From: Alviniconcha marisindica
Taxonomy: Eukaryota; Mollusca; Gastropoda; Provannidae
DNA length: 64,000 nt
Direction: 5' to 3'
Assembly: GCA_018857735.1 (NCBI GenBank)
Contig: JABMCL010000176.1
Coordinates: 539,501-603,500 of the forward strand
Below, piece by piece: positions 13,501 through 21,639 of this stretch (its first letter is position 1; every line of letters begins with the position of its first letter). The notes under the pieces were generated by a model, which saw only the letters and a list, made by a program, of their open reading frames with translations, was not told the DNA's origin and did no database searches. Both the position numbers and the translations under genes were made by a program.

Positions 13501-16500
13501 TTCGTTGATGTAATTTATAAAGGTTTAGACTGAATTACTGGGCCATTCAGCAAGCATGAATCTCTCTCCTACTCACATGGTTCTCTGTGGGGTTGTGTCA
13601 CTGTGTTTTTGTTTTTGCTGTTGTTAATAATTTTTAATATACTGTACCATTATTTCATTATAAAATTTAAGTATATTGTACATGTATTTGTAGGATGGAA
13701 CAATGATGGATCATCTAATGGCAAAACTAAAAACCAGGAGCTACCACTGTAAGTGTAAGTCTACAGTTAACAGTAACTCAAGAAACAAATTTGAACAATA
13801 TATACAAGATGGGGAAAATGTGCAATAATATTATTATTAATAATAAAAAAACAACGTAATATTGTTTTAACTTTAAGAAAGGTTTAAAAAATAAAAAAAG
13901 CTTTGAATAACAGTTAACACAGCAAGCACAGATATATCGGGGGGGTGGAGGCTTGTTTAGTTTGCTGATATGATGCTCAAGTTGCACACAGTTCTCGCTT
14001 GCGGAGATTGGAGGAAAAAAGGAAATTGTGACAATGAGCACACATGACAGAAATCAAGACATGACAGAAATCAAGACATGACAGAAATCACGATATCTCC
14101 ATAACAACGTGACATCGGCACTCAGAAATAAATGGCTATATACAAGAATGTTTCCGAAACAAAAGCATTCAAAGCACTGAACTTGACGGGCCCTAAAACC
14201 CTATCTATTTTTCTTCAAATGCACACCGGCCCCGTGGCAGTATCGAAACTTGGATCAAAACAACCGGTCGCTTTGTCCAACAACAAAATCAGATCAAGAT
14301 CACAATACAGAAACAGAGTATACAACATTTTGATGAAATACTTCAGAATAATAAAGAATCTACTGCAATTAAAAAAACTTACCAAGATGTTCTCGCAAGG
14401 CATCGTAAATCAAAGCTGAACTTTGATCGTCGAACTCAAAAGCGTGCGTAGTAGCGGAAGCCATGTTTGCATTAGCTCTGTCAGGTTCCATGGGGTTCAC
14501 AATTAGTATTCCACGGGGACAGTGTACATCGTTCTTACGCGAAAAACGCTTGTGGCAGTTTTATAGAGGATTGATTCAGCTTCAAAATGATACCCGAAGG
14601 CATTTTTTTTGTTTTTAATATTTATTTATTTTTTTAATGTTTAAACTTCAACTTTCTCTTTTGGTCAAGTTTTTCATAACAAAGCGTTCATATACTAGTT
14701 CAAAAATACCACCACTGGATAGCTCTGCTTCTTCGTCATACATTTGCATAAAGTATTTTTAGCTACAAGTCAGCATACAGTGTCCCCAGCGAGTTTAGCA
14801 AATCAATCGTTTCGGACTGTTCAGCCGGTATCGCGTTTGAGGCTCTCGGCGGCGCAAACTTGGCCTTACCCCAGGTGTGTTTGCAATGCTGTATTTCAGT
14901 CACATTGGCATGAAATAACAAATACAACACATGAAATGAATCAGAAAGGATCACTCTTTTATTCAGTAGCATTCATGTCAAAAATAATCATGTTTAGAAA
15001 ATATATCGCGAGTTGAAAATGGGTCATTTTGGGGAAATCCAACTGGCTGACCCAGTTTTCAGCGCTGTGGTCCTACCTACTGTCAGCCATGGTCCTTACC
15101 TCACAGACCCTATCTCCATCGACCATGGTCCTTACCTCACAGACCCTATCTCCATCAGCCATGGTCCTTACCTCACATAACCTATCTCTGTCAGCCATGG
15201 TCCTTACCTCTCGTTTCACAGCTGTGGATAAAAGAACACGACTGACCTTGCCCCAGCCGACAGTGCTATCTGAATGCAGACTCACACTGGTGGTGACTGC
15301 GGCCTAAGCAACAGGCTCCCGCTACCTGCCAGCTTCAAAATGGAAACCACTCTGCATCAAACAAGTCCCGCACACAAGCAACTCACCCTCCAGTACATTG
15401 TAGTGATGGCATCGTCTGGCAGACACTTTAGCCCGGCACAGATGAACCTAGAAATGAAGTATACACACAGCAACACAAACTTACTATAAAGTAAAGGAGA
15501 TAATCTTATCAAGACATCTTAACGGACACCTTAGCCACGCACAGATGTACCTAGAAATAAAGTATACACACAGCAACACAAACTTACTATACAGTAAAGG
15601 AGATAATCTTATCAAGGCATCTTAACGGACACTTTAGCCCGGACAGATGAACCTAGAAATGAAGTATACACACAGCAACACAAACTTACTATACAGTAAA
15701 GGAGATAATCTTATCAAGGCATCTTAACAGACACTTTAGCCACGCACAGATGGACCTAGAAATGAAGCATACACACCGCAACACAAACTTACTATACAGT
15801 AAAGGAGATAATCTTATCAATGGATCTAACATGCCAAGAAAGTACAGGGCAACGTGTCTCTAACCTACCAGGAGAGCTGAGGGCAACGTGTCTCTAACCT
15901 GTCTAGAGAGCTGAGGGCAACGTGTCTCTAACCTACCAGGAGAGCTGAGGGCAACGTGTCTCTAACCTACCAGGAGAGCTGAGGGCAACGTGTCTCTAAC
16001 CTGTCTAGAGAGCTGAGGGCAACGTGTCTCTAACCTGTCTAGAGAGCTGAGGGCAACGTGTCTCTAACCTGTCTAGAAAGCTGAGGGCAACGTGTCTCTA
16101 ACCTGTCTAGAAAGCTGAGGGCAACGTGTCTCTAACCTGTTTAGAGAGCTGAGAGAAACATGTCTCTAACCTACCAAAAGAGCAGTTAGTTAGCTTGTAA
16201 TTGGATTTTAATGTCCTGTCAACCACACAGGGTCACCTCAGGACAGTCAAACTCAGGTCCTAAGCAAATGCACAGTTCAAAACTCCACCACCCTCTGTAG
16301 ATCCACACTAATGCTCAGCCATCACCCTCTGTAGATCCACACTAATGCTCAGCCATCACCCTCTGTAGATCCACACTAATGCTCAGCCACCACCCTCTGT
16401 AGATCCACACTAATGCTCAGCCACCACCCTCTGTAGATCCACACTAATGCTCAGCCACCACCGTCTGTAGATCCACACTAATGCTCAGCCACCACCCTCT

Positions 16501-19500
16501 GTAGATCCACACTAATGCTCAGCCACCACCCTCTGTAGATCCACACTAATGCTCAGCCATCACCCTCTGTAGATCCACACTAATGCTCAGCCACCACCCT
16601 CTGTAGATCCACACTAATGCTCAGCCACCACCCTCTGTAGATCCACACTAATGCTCAGCCACCACCCTCTGTAGATCCACACTAATGCTCAGCCACCAAC
16701 TTCTGTAGATCCACACTGATGCTCAACCACCAACCTCTGTAGATCCACACTAATACTCAACCACCAACCTCTGTAGATCCACACAAATGCTCCCTTGCAC
16801 AAAGCAGGCTTGCAACAGTTTAGGTTGAAGCGCAAATGCTTCTTTAGCCTTTCCTTCTGTTTACATTCACATTAACTTATTCCTTATACACACCTTTGCG
16901 TTGTTGTTCTTCTCCTTCTTGACTTGTTCATTGATGCACAGCTGGTCCCGTGATCCAATGACAGCTGTTTTCATTCTGAAACACACCTGGAGAATTAGCC
17001 ACACACAGTATAACTACTCACTCTGAAACACACCTGGAGAACAAGCCACACACAGTACTGCTCCTCATTCTAAAGGTGTAAAAAGCACATCGACCATCAT
17101 ACCTGGCACTTGAACAATTAACCATACACTGTCGCTTTTCCATGAGCTGCAATTGTCACTGATCTGTCTGTCCACAACTGGCCACTTTGCTTCTCTTTAC
17201 TGGTGGCTGGAGCTTGACTACCGTTTACCACAAGTGTCACCTTCAGTTGAAATAGTACAAACAAGAAGATGGACAACATTAACAATGTTACCGTTAACTC
17301 ATTTCGCCCCAGACCACCTGCTCTTTCCTTACTGCATGACCCCAGACCACCAGGTAGCCACACATTCCATACCAGCATCCCAGCTTATGCAAATACGAAT
17401 GGGACTATCACGAGACTTGTAGCCTGCACTACTTCCGGCAATGTCCTTTGTTCCATGTTCGGTGGCATTTGAGAGACACTGTGAATTTTCAAAGTTGTGA
17501 GATGCACGAAAATAAACAAAAGCCATACTGTTAGCAATGGCATCAGAGCTTCATCCTTCAATATTTGAACTGCAAATTTTGCTCAGTTGCTTACCCTGGG
17601 TACCCTAACAAACTCACAGCCCATCATCTTTGGGGATTCAAACAGTGCACCCTAACAAAACCCAACATTTAGATGACATTTCTGATTTAGGATTTTTTAT
17701 TTTTGAGTGAAAAAAATCTGAATCTGTTGGATATATAAGAACAATGTAATCGCAAACTGAAAAATACAAAGTGAGCTGAAATGTTTATCTGGTGTTTATT
17801 ATTGATTTTTGAAGCTGTATACCAGGATCCAGTGACACAGTTACTTCCCTTCACATGGGATTTTGTAGAGACAGGGCAGCAACTGGTCTGGGGCATGCGC
17901 TAAAAGCATAATGGGCACTGTTACTCATAATTCCATACCCGCTATATGTCGTTCTCTTCAGCTCCTGAACAGCCTGAGACAGCTGAGAGTGAGTTCTGGA
18001 GGCGTAGATTATCTTGGGAACAACTGAAACATTCAAACATAATTGTAAGTTTCATAAATGATACTTCCTTGGAGACAAGAGAAACAGGTTACACTTCCTT
18101 TCTACAATACAATTATGACTACTGGAGCAGAGCTGCAGAAAGAGGAAGCACTCCACAACCTTCCTTGAAAGGGTGAGAAACGGGCACTGCTTCAAAGGCA
18201 ACATTGGGGAAACTTCTCAGATGGGGTCAGTGCACTGATGGGCTTTTCCAAGCGCACACATATCATCTTGAACTGAACTTTCTACATCATGTCAAAGAAC
18301 TTTGGATTACTCCACTTCAGTTCAGCTGAAGATGATATCTAGCTCTCCTTGCAGTCCTACTATGAGCAGGAAGCTCTATCTGCAATGCTTACAGTCATAC
18401 CAGTGGGCACTGAGTGACAGGCAGCAAGTCCTGCTGGCTGTCTGGGGCAAGAACTGCTGCCTGGCTTCTCCCATGTACTCCACTCTGCTGTTTTACAGTC
18501 GTATCAACTATCACAGACTTTCATCTCTACAGCTAGTGCATGCATGCATTCACTTCAACACTTCTCACTCTTCTCTTAGATCAATGCTGGTCTTTGGTGA
18601 CCTAATGAGTTTTTAAGTAACTGAAATATTTTCACTGTGGAAATTCATAATACTTTTTTCAAATGGTCTGTGTCACAGTGATAATGAAGAGTTTGAGGGG
18701 TTTATGCTCCACATTCAAAAGATGACTACAACCCAGCTGAAGCAGACTGAGAAACATGTGTGGTCAGGGGCAACGATGCTTCTTGAAAAAGGCCCTTTGT
18801 GCTCCATCCCACCATTTGGAAGTGTGCCAGTTTTTCCATTTAACATCACTCTGATATTCCCATCAAACAAAATTATCCACAGATCTATTTCCTCCATTGG
18901 GTGCATGAATCATGTTATAGTCTAAGTAAACCTGGCTAACAAACACAACAAACGAAGGTTGATCCGCTTATCTTTGCACTGGTGCAGTAATCTAATACAA
19001 GGGACACTACTCAATAAGCAGGATTAGCCTGCAGCACTAGCCTACCTGAGACAAGGTTACACAAGCTTCTAAAACTAATTTAGTAATTATGTCTTCATCA
19101 ACTGATTTTTTTGTACAAAACTCCAGCTCATGATCTGCACCACCATGCCAAGTTTGGTTACAAATGGTTCATCAGCTCGGGAGAGAATTATCTTCTGGAC
19201 AAAGCCCGGACAGAGTGACAGACCCACTGATTTCAATTTTCATTCTCCCGGCCCCCAACTTTGTTACTGGGAGGTAACCCACTCACCAAACTCGCTGGAC
19301 CCCCAGGAGGTGGAGCCAGTGGACCTGCGTAAGGTGGCAGCCACTGCAGACAACGCTCCCTGCTCCACATTCTCCTTGCCAGCCTCCGCCATCATGGCTG
19401 CCACGCCAGCCTGGTGGTTAAACTCCACCTGTGCCTTGCGCGCCTCCAGCCATGCCAGCGAGGAGCAGAGGAGACACAAAGTTTTGCCCGTGCCAGTCGG

Positions 19501-21639
19501 ACTCTCCAGGACACCGTTTTCCTCCTGCATGACATTCACTTCAAGTTCAACAGCTACTTCTCTTTTCAATGACAATGACATATTAACAGTGGAATTGTAG
19601 AAGTAGAACGTAGAAGTGCAACCACTATGATTTGAACACAACAGACAAGCTGTATAACACAACAGACAAATCTTCTATTAATTCCAAGAATGTAAAAGTT
19701 GTGGTTTTCATTTTACATGAATTATAAATTAATAAAAGCATTAAAAAGAAATCTCTTACATTAACCTGCTTTGCAGTAGAACTACTTCTGAACTAGCACA
19801 ATTTTCAACTAGGGCAAAAATGCAAATTCTACTGAAACACTGAAAAAGTACAACAGTTGTCACCTTGTGTTAAAATGATTGCTACTAACAAAATGCTAGA
19901 CTGGAATATGCTGGTTTTTACTGGTAAATGGTTGCCTTGCACTGGTAAATAATAAAGTCACCAGCATCATGCACCAGCCAAAACTGAGCACTTTGTGTCA
20001 CTTGCTGGAGATACTCTGTACCCTGGGTCCAGAAGCAAATGGAAGCTCACGCTAGACTATCGTTTCCTGTGTTGACCAGCAAGCAAAAAATCAACGCTCA
20101 CTGACGCTGTATACGTCACATGCTAAAAGCCAAAACTGTAAAAACTTTCACTGCCAGCATCCCCCACCCCCTCCTTCAATGGACAGGTCCAAAAGTATGA
20201 GTGCTGATTACAAGATACCGGACCATTCCATTTCTGTTTGGATAAATCAGCTTTGCTGCAACATTTTTCCCACTCCTCTTTCATTCTAGATCTAACTGCA
20301 TCGATATGGTACAACAAAGAATGCAAATGTGTGTTTTCTTCTCACCCAGAACTGACCAAATCATCTGTATCATTGTCCACTTCAAATGAACAAACCCTTG
20401 AAACAACTGAAAAAACCAAACCACCAGCTATTAAGCAACAAAAAGATAAAGGAGTACAAGAACACTTGGATGGCACACTGACAGATTTTCTGGGGCACAG
20501 GCATGAAGACAACATGGCACTGACACTGGAAAGTCTGGCTTCTCAGCGTGACCTTCATTTTGCAGATTGTGTTGTGCCAGGGTGGAGACTGAAGTTATAA
20601 ACAGAAATTTTATTTTTACAAGAGGAAGAAGTGTGACCTCTGTTATGGGGGTGGGGGGAATGAGAGGGGGGATGTGGGGGGGGGGGGGGGGGGGTGTAGC
20701 AATGGTTACCCAGGCAAATTATTAGGCCTAGGTAATGTTGACTGTACCGGCTGACTGCGAGTTGGTACCAGATTATTATTTTTTACTGCCTGTAACCATG
20801 TACCAAGTCTCAACAGTCTGGCAAAGGCACTGGATTGCTGACCAAGCATCTTCAAAGCAAATTAAGACTAAGAGAACTGAAGCAGAAAAATGTTCTTGTG
20901 GGTTCAAAGGACAGATCAGATCATGAAGCTCAACAAGGCATGCACATACACATGCTGATGCCGACAGACACAGTGAAGCAGACATGCATGGTGATGCCGA
21001 CAGACAGTGATACCGACATGCATGGTGATGCCAACAGTCTGAACAGACAGTGATACAGACATGCATGGTGATGCCAACACACTGTGATACAGACATGCAT
21101 GGTGATGCCGACAGACAGTGATGCAGACATGCATGGTGATGCCGACACACAGTGATACAAACATGCATGGTGATGCTTACAGTGATACAGACATGCATGG
21201 TGATGCCAACACACAGTGATACAGACATGCATGGTGATGCCGACATACACAGTGATGCAGATATGCATGGTGATGCTTACACTTTTACAGACAGTGATAC
21301 AGACATGCATGGTGGTGCTTACTTTTACAGAGTGATACAGACATGCATGGTGATGCCGACAGACAGTGACACGGACATGCATGGTGATGCAGACACACAT
21401 GCTGCTGACAAACAGTAATGCAGACACATGGTGATAATGATTGAGACACACATGATGATGCAGACATACATGATGATAATGATAGACACACAGCTGTTTC
21501 ATTTCACAACACACACATTTAGCTGTTTTTCCCTGACCTGTTGCAAACACTGCAGGACTCTCTCCATGTAGGTGACCTGGCAGGGGTAGGGTTTGAAGGG
21601 GAAGTTCACCCTCACCCCCCTCACATCTAGCAGTGACAT
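1446..21639 (-). CDS. RTEL1: RTEL1-like DNA helicase, N-terminal half (8 exons, gene continues left of window)
   Basis: Regulator of telomere elongation helicase: a nuclear XPD/FANCJ-type Fe-S superfamily-2 helicase that unwinds D-loops, T-loops and G-quadruplex DNA. The exons spliced in order give an open 268-codon reading frame with matching phases at every junction. In order it shows: N-terminal FPFKPYPCQ; Walker A ([12 protein letters not shown]); motif Ia ([14 protein letters not shown]); the Fe-S domain with four cysteines (SRDQLC, HLC, ARRC, LCPYY); [13 protein letters not shown]; and the DEAH box ([10 protein letters not shown]). The DEAH box falls at about the same residue number as in human RTEL1. 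The exons show no frameshift or stop. The start Met at 21639 was chosen because [15 protein letters not shown] aligns with the vertebrate N-terminus. The helicase C-terminal half, harmonin-like domains and 3' end are not in the window. Introns are large and full of repeats, and one holds a nested transposase-like gene. Confidence 0.95.
1975..2055 (-). pseudogene. decayed duplicate of RTEL1 exon 7 (3' half), split by MITE
   Basis: On the minus strand this stretch resembles the 3' half of exon 7: TATCCCCTTGATCCAAAG followed by GTAAGG matches CTACCTCCTGGATCCAAAG/GTAGCA. ATATGACATCAACATATTT resembles the exon's TGATGCTGACATCATATTT. It carries a roughly 25-bp insertion and a stop codon. The rest of the copy (GAGAATTAA) continues on the other side of the MITE, at about 2757-2765. 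It is not needed in the transcript, because exon 7 joins exon 8 in phase. Confidence 0.7.
2052..2760. mobile_element. piggyBac-like MITE (about 701 bp) flanked by TTAA
   Basis: The ends are perfect inverted repeats CCCACTTGGCCCCAGA (2056-2071) and TCTGGGGCCAAGTGGG (2741-2756), each flanked by TTAA (2052-2055 and 2757-2760). TTAA target sites with CCC termini are typical of piggyBac elements. No transposase is encoded, so it is non-autonomous. A related copy in reverse orientation lies at 17298-17899. Confidence 0.85.
2819..2903 (-). CDS. RTEL1: RTEL1 exon 7, fourth Fe-S cysteine
   Basis: Acceptor TTTTCAG, donor GTAGCA. Encodes [20 protein letters not shown], then YNYLLDPK, a near match to human [20 protein letters not shown]. 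The Cys is the fourth Fe-S ligand. A decayed duplicate of this exon lies about 750 bp downstream in the gene, split by a MITE. Confidence 0.94.
3030..4815. repeat. 33-bp minisatellite, about 50 copies
   Basis: The unit is TTTCATTCTATCTGTAGTGG followed by TGGTAGTAACTTG. Because 33 is divisible by 3, several frames stay open for hundreds of codons (for example repeats of [11 protein letters not shown]). There is no start context, splice site or homology, so no protein is called. From about 3700 the units vary in length. The array lies 130 bp upstream of RTEL1 exon 7. Confidence 0.95.
5370..6020. repeat. 47-bp minisatellite, about 14 copies
   Basis: The unit contains CTCCGACATGCAAGCCCAAT then GTCCTGCTGACCTGAACACC. 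Spacing is 47 bp between 5469 and 5516. It lies about 85 bp from RTEL1 exon 6. Confidence 0.93.
6104..6188 (-). CDS. RTEL1: RTEL1 exon 6
   Basis: Acceptor TTTCAG, donor GTAAGC. Encodes [20 protein letters not shown], then LVSHGMKSK. It corresponds to the human segment ending PILDIEDLVKSGSKH between Fe-S cysteines 3 and 4. Split codons match both neighbours. The intron between exons 5 and 6 is about 9.2 kb and contains the nested gene at 8474-14464. Confidence 0.9.
6189..8473. other. RTEL1 intron 5, part without recognised gene
   Basis: AT-rich intron. It holds a 90-bp dispersed repeat at about 6300-6390 (shared with 16195-16280; contains TTTTAATGTCCTGTCAACCA), a short TA microsatellite (6462-6482) and a 20/21-bp tandem repeat (7090-7215, AAAAGACATTGCTGG type). 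It also has one copy of GTCAGCCATGGTCCTTACCT (7260), whose tandem array is at 15085-15210. The region 7300-8470 shows nothing recognisable beyond low complexity. Confidence 0.6.
11495..12474 (-). repeat. 41-bp x 24 tandem array inside a coding exon
   Basis: The unit begins (plus strand) CCTGCTTCTGCGTGGGAGTG. The first and last unit starts, 11495 and 12438, differ by 943 = 23 x 41. Copies are identical except one T/C site (TTTCCTCC or TTTCCCCC). Minus-strand translation is open in all three frames, giving a 41-residue repeat. The flanking coding sequence shows one unit ([11 protein letters not shown]) that would be in frame on both sides, so the other 23 copies are later expansion. Confidence 0.95.
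13140..13445 (+). repeat. dispersed TE fragment upstream of the nested gene's exon 2
   Basis: Contains GTGCTCATCAACGCCC and GAGGAAGGTTTTCAGTTTGG followed by a conserved 'gagcattcc' stretch. Similar sequence order (AGAGGTGGGTTTTTAGTTTC ... ATTCCAGA) is present at 55680-55790 and 55845-55935. A TE relic of unknown class, low detail. Confidence 0.4.
14383..14464 (-). CDS. exon 1 of the nested gene
   Basis: ATG at 14464-14462. Encodes [20 protein letters not shown], then DALREHL, ending CTT G before donor GTAAGT. Exon 2 opens after acceptor TACTTAG with AT GAT GAC, so the split codon gives Asp and the join reads [20 protein letters not shown]. This exon is too short for ordinary ORF finding. It was recognised from the ATG, donor and phase. 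Confidence 0.7.
14465..15084. other. RTEL1 intron 5, 5' flank of the nested gene
   Basis: Probable promoter side of the nested gene (14465-14600 is non-repetitive and fairly CpG-containing). The rest is AT-rich intron. No other feature seen. Confidence 0.4.
15085..15210. repeat. about 39-bp tandem repeat, 4 copies
   Basis: Unit GTCAGCCATGGTCCTTACCT then CACAGACCCTATCTCCAT. A single copy of the same unit lies at 7260-7292. On the RTEL1 strand each unit contains a donor-like GTGAG/GTAAGG. Confidence 0.85.
15387..15447 (-). CDS. RTEL1: RTEL1 exon 5, second and third Fe-S cysteines
   Basis: Acceptor TTTCTAG, donor GTGAGT. Encodes [20 protein letters not shown], close to human [20 protein letters not shown], with both Fe-S cysteines. 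Phase 0 in, phase 1 out. Three partial copies of its acceptor and first codons lie just upstream in the gene (15484-15800). Confidence 0.93.
15484..15800 (-). repeat. about 103-bp tandem repeat carrying copies of the RTEL1 exon 5 acceptor
   Basis: Three units lie directly upstream (RTEL1 sense) of exon 5. Each repeats TATACTTCATTTCTAG, the exon 5 acceptor, followed by the first 8-10 codons of the exon. At 15550 the copy reads [10 protein letters not shown]; at 15652 it has a 1-base deletion; at 15754 it is again VHLC-like. None contains the exon's 3' half or donor. Confidence 0.85.
15830..16180. repeat. 34-bp minisatellite, about 10 copies
   Basis: Unit GAGGGCAACGTGTCTCTAAC then CTGTCTAGAGAGCT, spaced 34 bp (15847, 15881, 15915...). 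In RTEL1 intron 4. Confidence 0.93.
16280..16795. repeat. 34-bp minisatellite, about 15 copies, unrelated to its neighbour
   Basis: Unit CACCCTCTGTAGATCCACAC then TAATGCTCAGCCAC. It has the same period as the array at 15830-16180 but no sequence similarity. It ends about 100 bp from RTEL1 exon 4. Confidence 0.93.
16894..16975 (-). CDS. RTEL1: RTEL1 exon 4, first Fe-S cysteine
   Basis: Acceptor GTTTCAG, donor GTGTGT. Encodes [20 protein letters not shown]. The Cys after SRDQL corresponds to the first 4Fe-4S ligand of RTEL1 (human GSREQLC). Enters after GG (completing Gly), leaves in phase 0. Confidence 0.92.
17294..17903. mobile_element. second copy of the piggyBac-like MITE (about 602 bp, reverse orientation)
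   Basis: Left end TTAA then CTCATTTCGCCCCAGACCA; right end TGGTCTGGGGCATGCG then CTAA (a decayed TTAA). Internal sequence matches the 2056-2756 element in reverse, including the stretches near TACTTCCCTTCACATGGGA, AAAATACAAAGTGAGCTG and TTATGCAAATACGAATGGGA. It lies in the RTEL1 intron next to exon 3. Confidence 0.75.
17939..18023 (-). CDS. RTEL1: RTEL1 exon 3 with helicase motif Ia
   Basis: Acceptor TTTCAG, donor GTATGG. The first codon is split with exon 2 (G+TT gives Val). Encodes [16 protein letters not shown], then VQELKRTTY, close to human [15 protein letters not shown]. The 3' end lies only about 35 bp from a MITE (17298-17899). Confidence 0.93.
18060..18310 (+). mobile_element. LINE 3'-end fragment
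   Basis: The stretch CTTCAAAGGCAACATTGGGG ... GGGCTTTTCCAAGCGCACAC ... CATCTTGAACTGAAC matches, in reverse orientation, the end of the LINE fragment at 33870-34650. No coding potential. It lies right upstream (RTEL1 sense) of exon 3. Confidence 0.65.
18311..19286. other. RTEL1 intron 2, left part
   Basis: No gene recognised. Around 19128-19260 there is a fragment resembling the dispersed invertebrate repeat with 'ccaagtttggttacaaatgg', similar to the units at 60425-60950. Confidence 0.4.
19287..19524 (-). CDS. RTEL1: RTEL1 exon 2 with Walker A motif
   Basis: Acceptor CAG at 19527-19525, donor GTGAGT at 19286-19281. Encodes [20 protein letters not shown] (nucleotide-binding P-loop), then [12 protein letters not shown]. 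After that comes an Ala/Ser-rich stretch that corresponds to a variable linker in vertebrate RTEL1. Enters in phase 0, leaves in phase 1. Confidence 0.93.
19525..21537. other. RTEL1 intron 1 sequence
   Basis: Contains an unassigned plus-strand ORF at 20238-20600 (120 codons, Ser/Thr/Lys-rich, no domain recognised, doubtful), a G tract near 20677-20696, and the 20936-21480 repeat. No RTEL1 coding sequence seen. Confidence 0.5.
20936..21480. repeat. irregular minisatellite of ACATGCATGGTGATGC units
   Basis: About 15 units of CAGTGATACAGACATGCATG then GTGATGCCGACA, with irregular spacing of about 24 to 36 bp. It gives long Cys/His-rich ORFs on the minus strand that are repeat artefacts. It ends about 60 bp before the RTEL1 exon 1 donor. 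Confidence 0.88.
21538..21639 (-). CDS. RTEL1: RTEL1 coding exon 1 (34 codons, start Met)
   Basis: Starts at ATG 21639-21637 and encodes MSLLDVRGV..., then FPFKPYPCQ and ERVLQCLQQ, matching the RTEL1 N-terminus. The frame stays open upstream of the ATG to a possible acceptor near 21665, so a 5' leader exon probably exists. It ends CAACAG before donor GTCAGG, in phase 0. Confidence 0.9.

Larger units (their letters stand above)
8474..14464 (-). pseudogene. nested, broken two-exon gene for a transposase-like (RNase H-fold) protein
   Basis: It lies inside RTEL1 intron 5 on the same strand. Exon 1 (14464-14383) joins exon 2 (13103-8474) in phase. The product would have, in order: an N-terminal domain, a segment now holding the 41-bp array, coiled coils (about 11400-10800, e.g. 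[20 protein letters not shown]), a [19 protein letters not shown] segment, [25 protein letters not shown], and a C-terminal acidic/aromatic domain ([11 protein letters not shown]...). The spacing of Asp, Asp and C-x-A-H resembles hAT-type DDE transposases; this is inference. Lesions seen: the array shifts frame; a frameshift near 11217; in-frame TGA at 10758-10756; A10 run at 10366-10357 (one A too many); C5 run at 9695-9691 (one too many). Two of these are homopolymer indels and could be sequencing errors. Stop codon at 8476-8474. Confidence 0.65.

Noticed and set aside
20238..20600. 120-codon plus-strand ORF as a nested gene
   Set aside because: No domain, no splice support, antisense to an RTEL1 intron. 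Mentioned only as unassigned.
20776..21550. Cys/His-rich ORFs up to 206 codons, resembling zinc-binding repeats
   Set aside because: They arise from ACATGCATGGTGATGC tandem units in an RTEL1 intron. Spacing is irregular and no domain is present.
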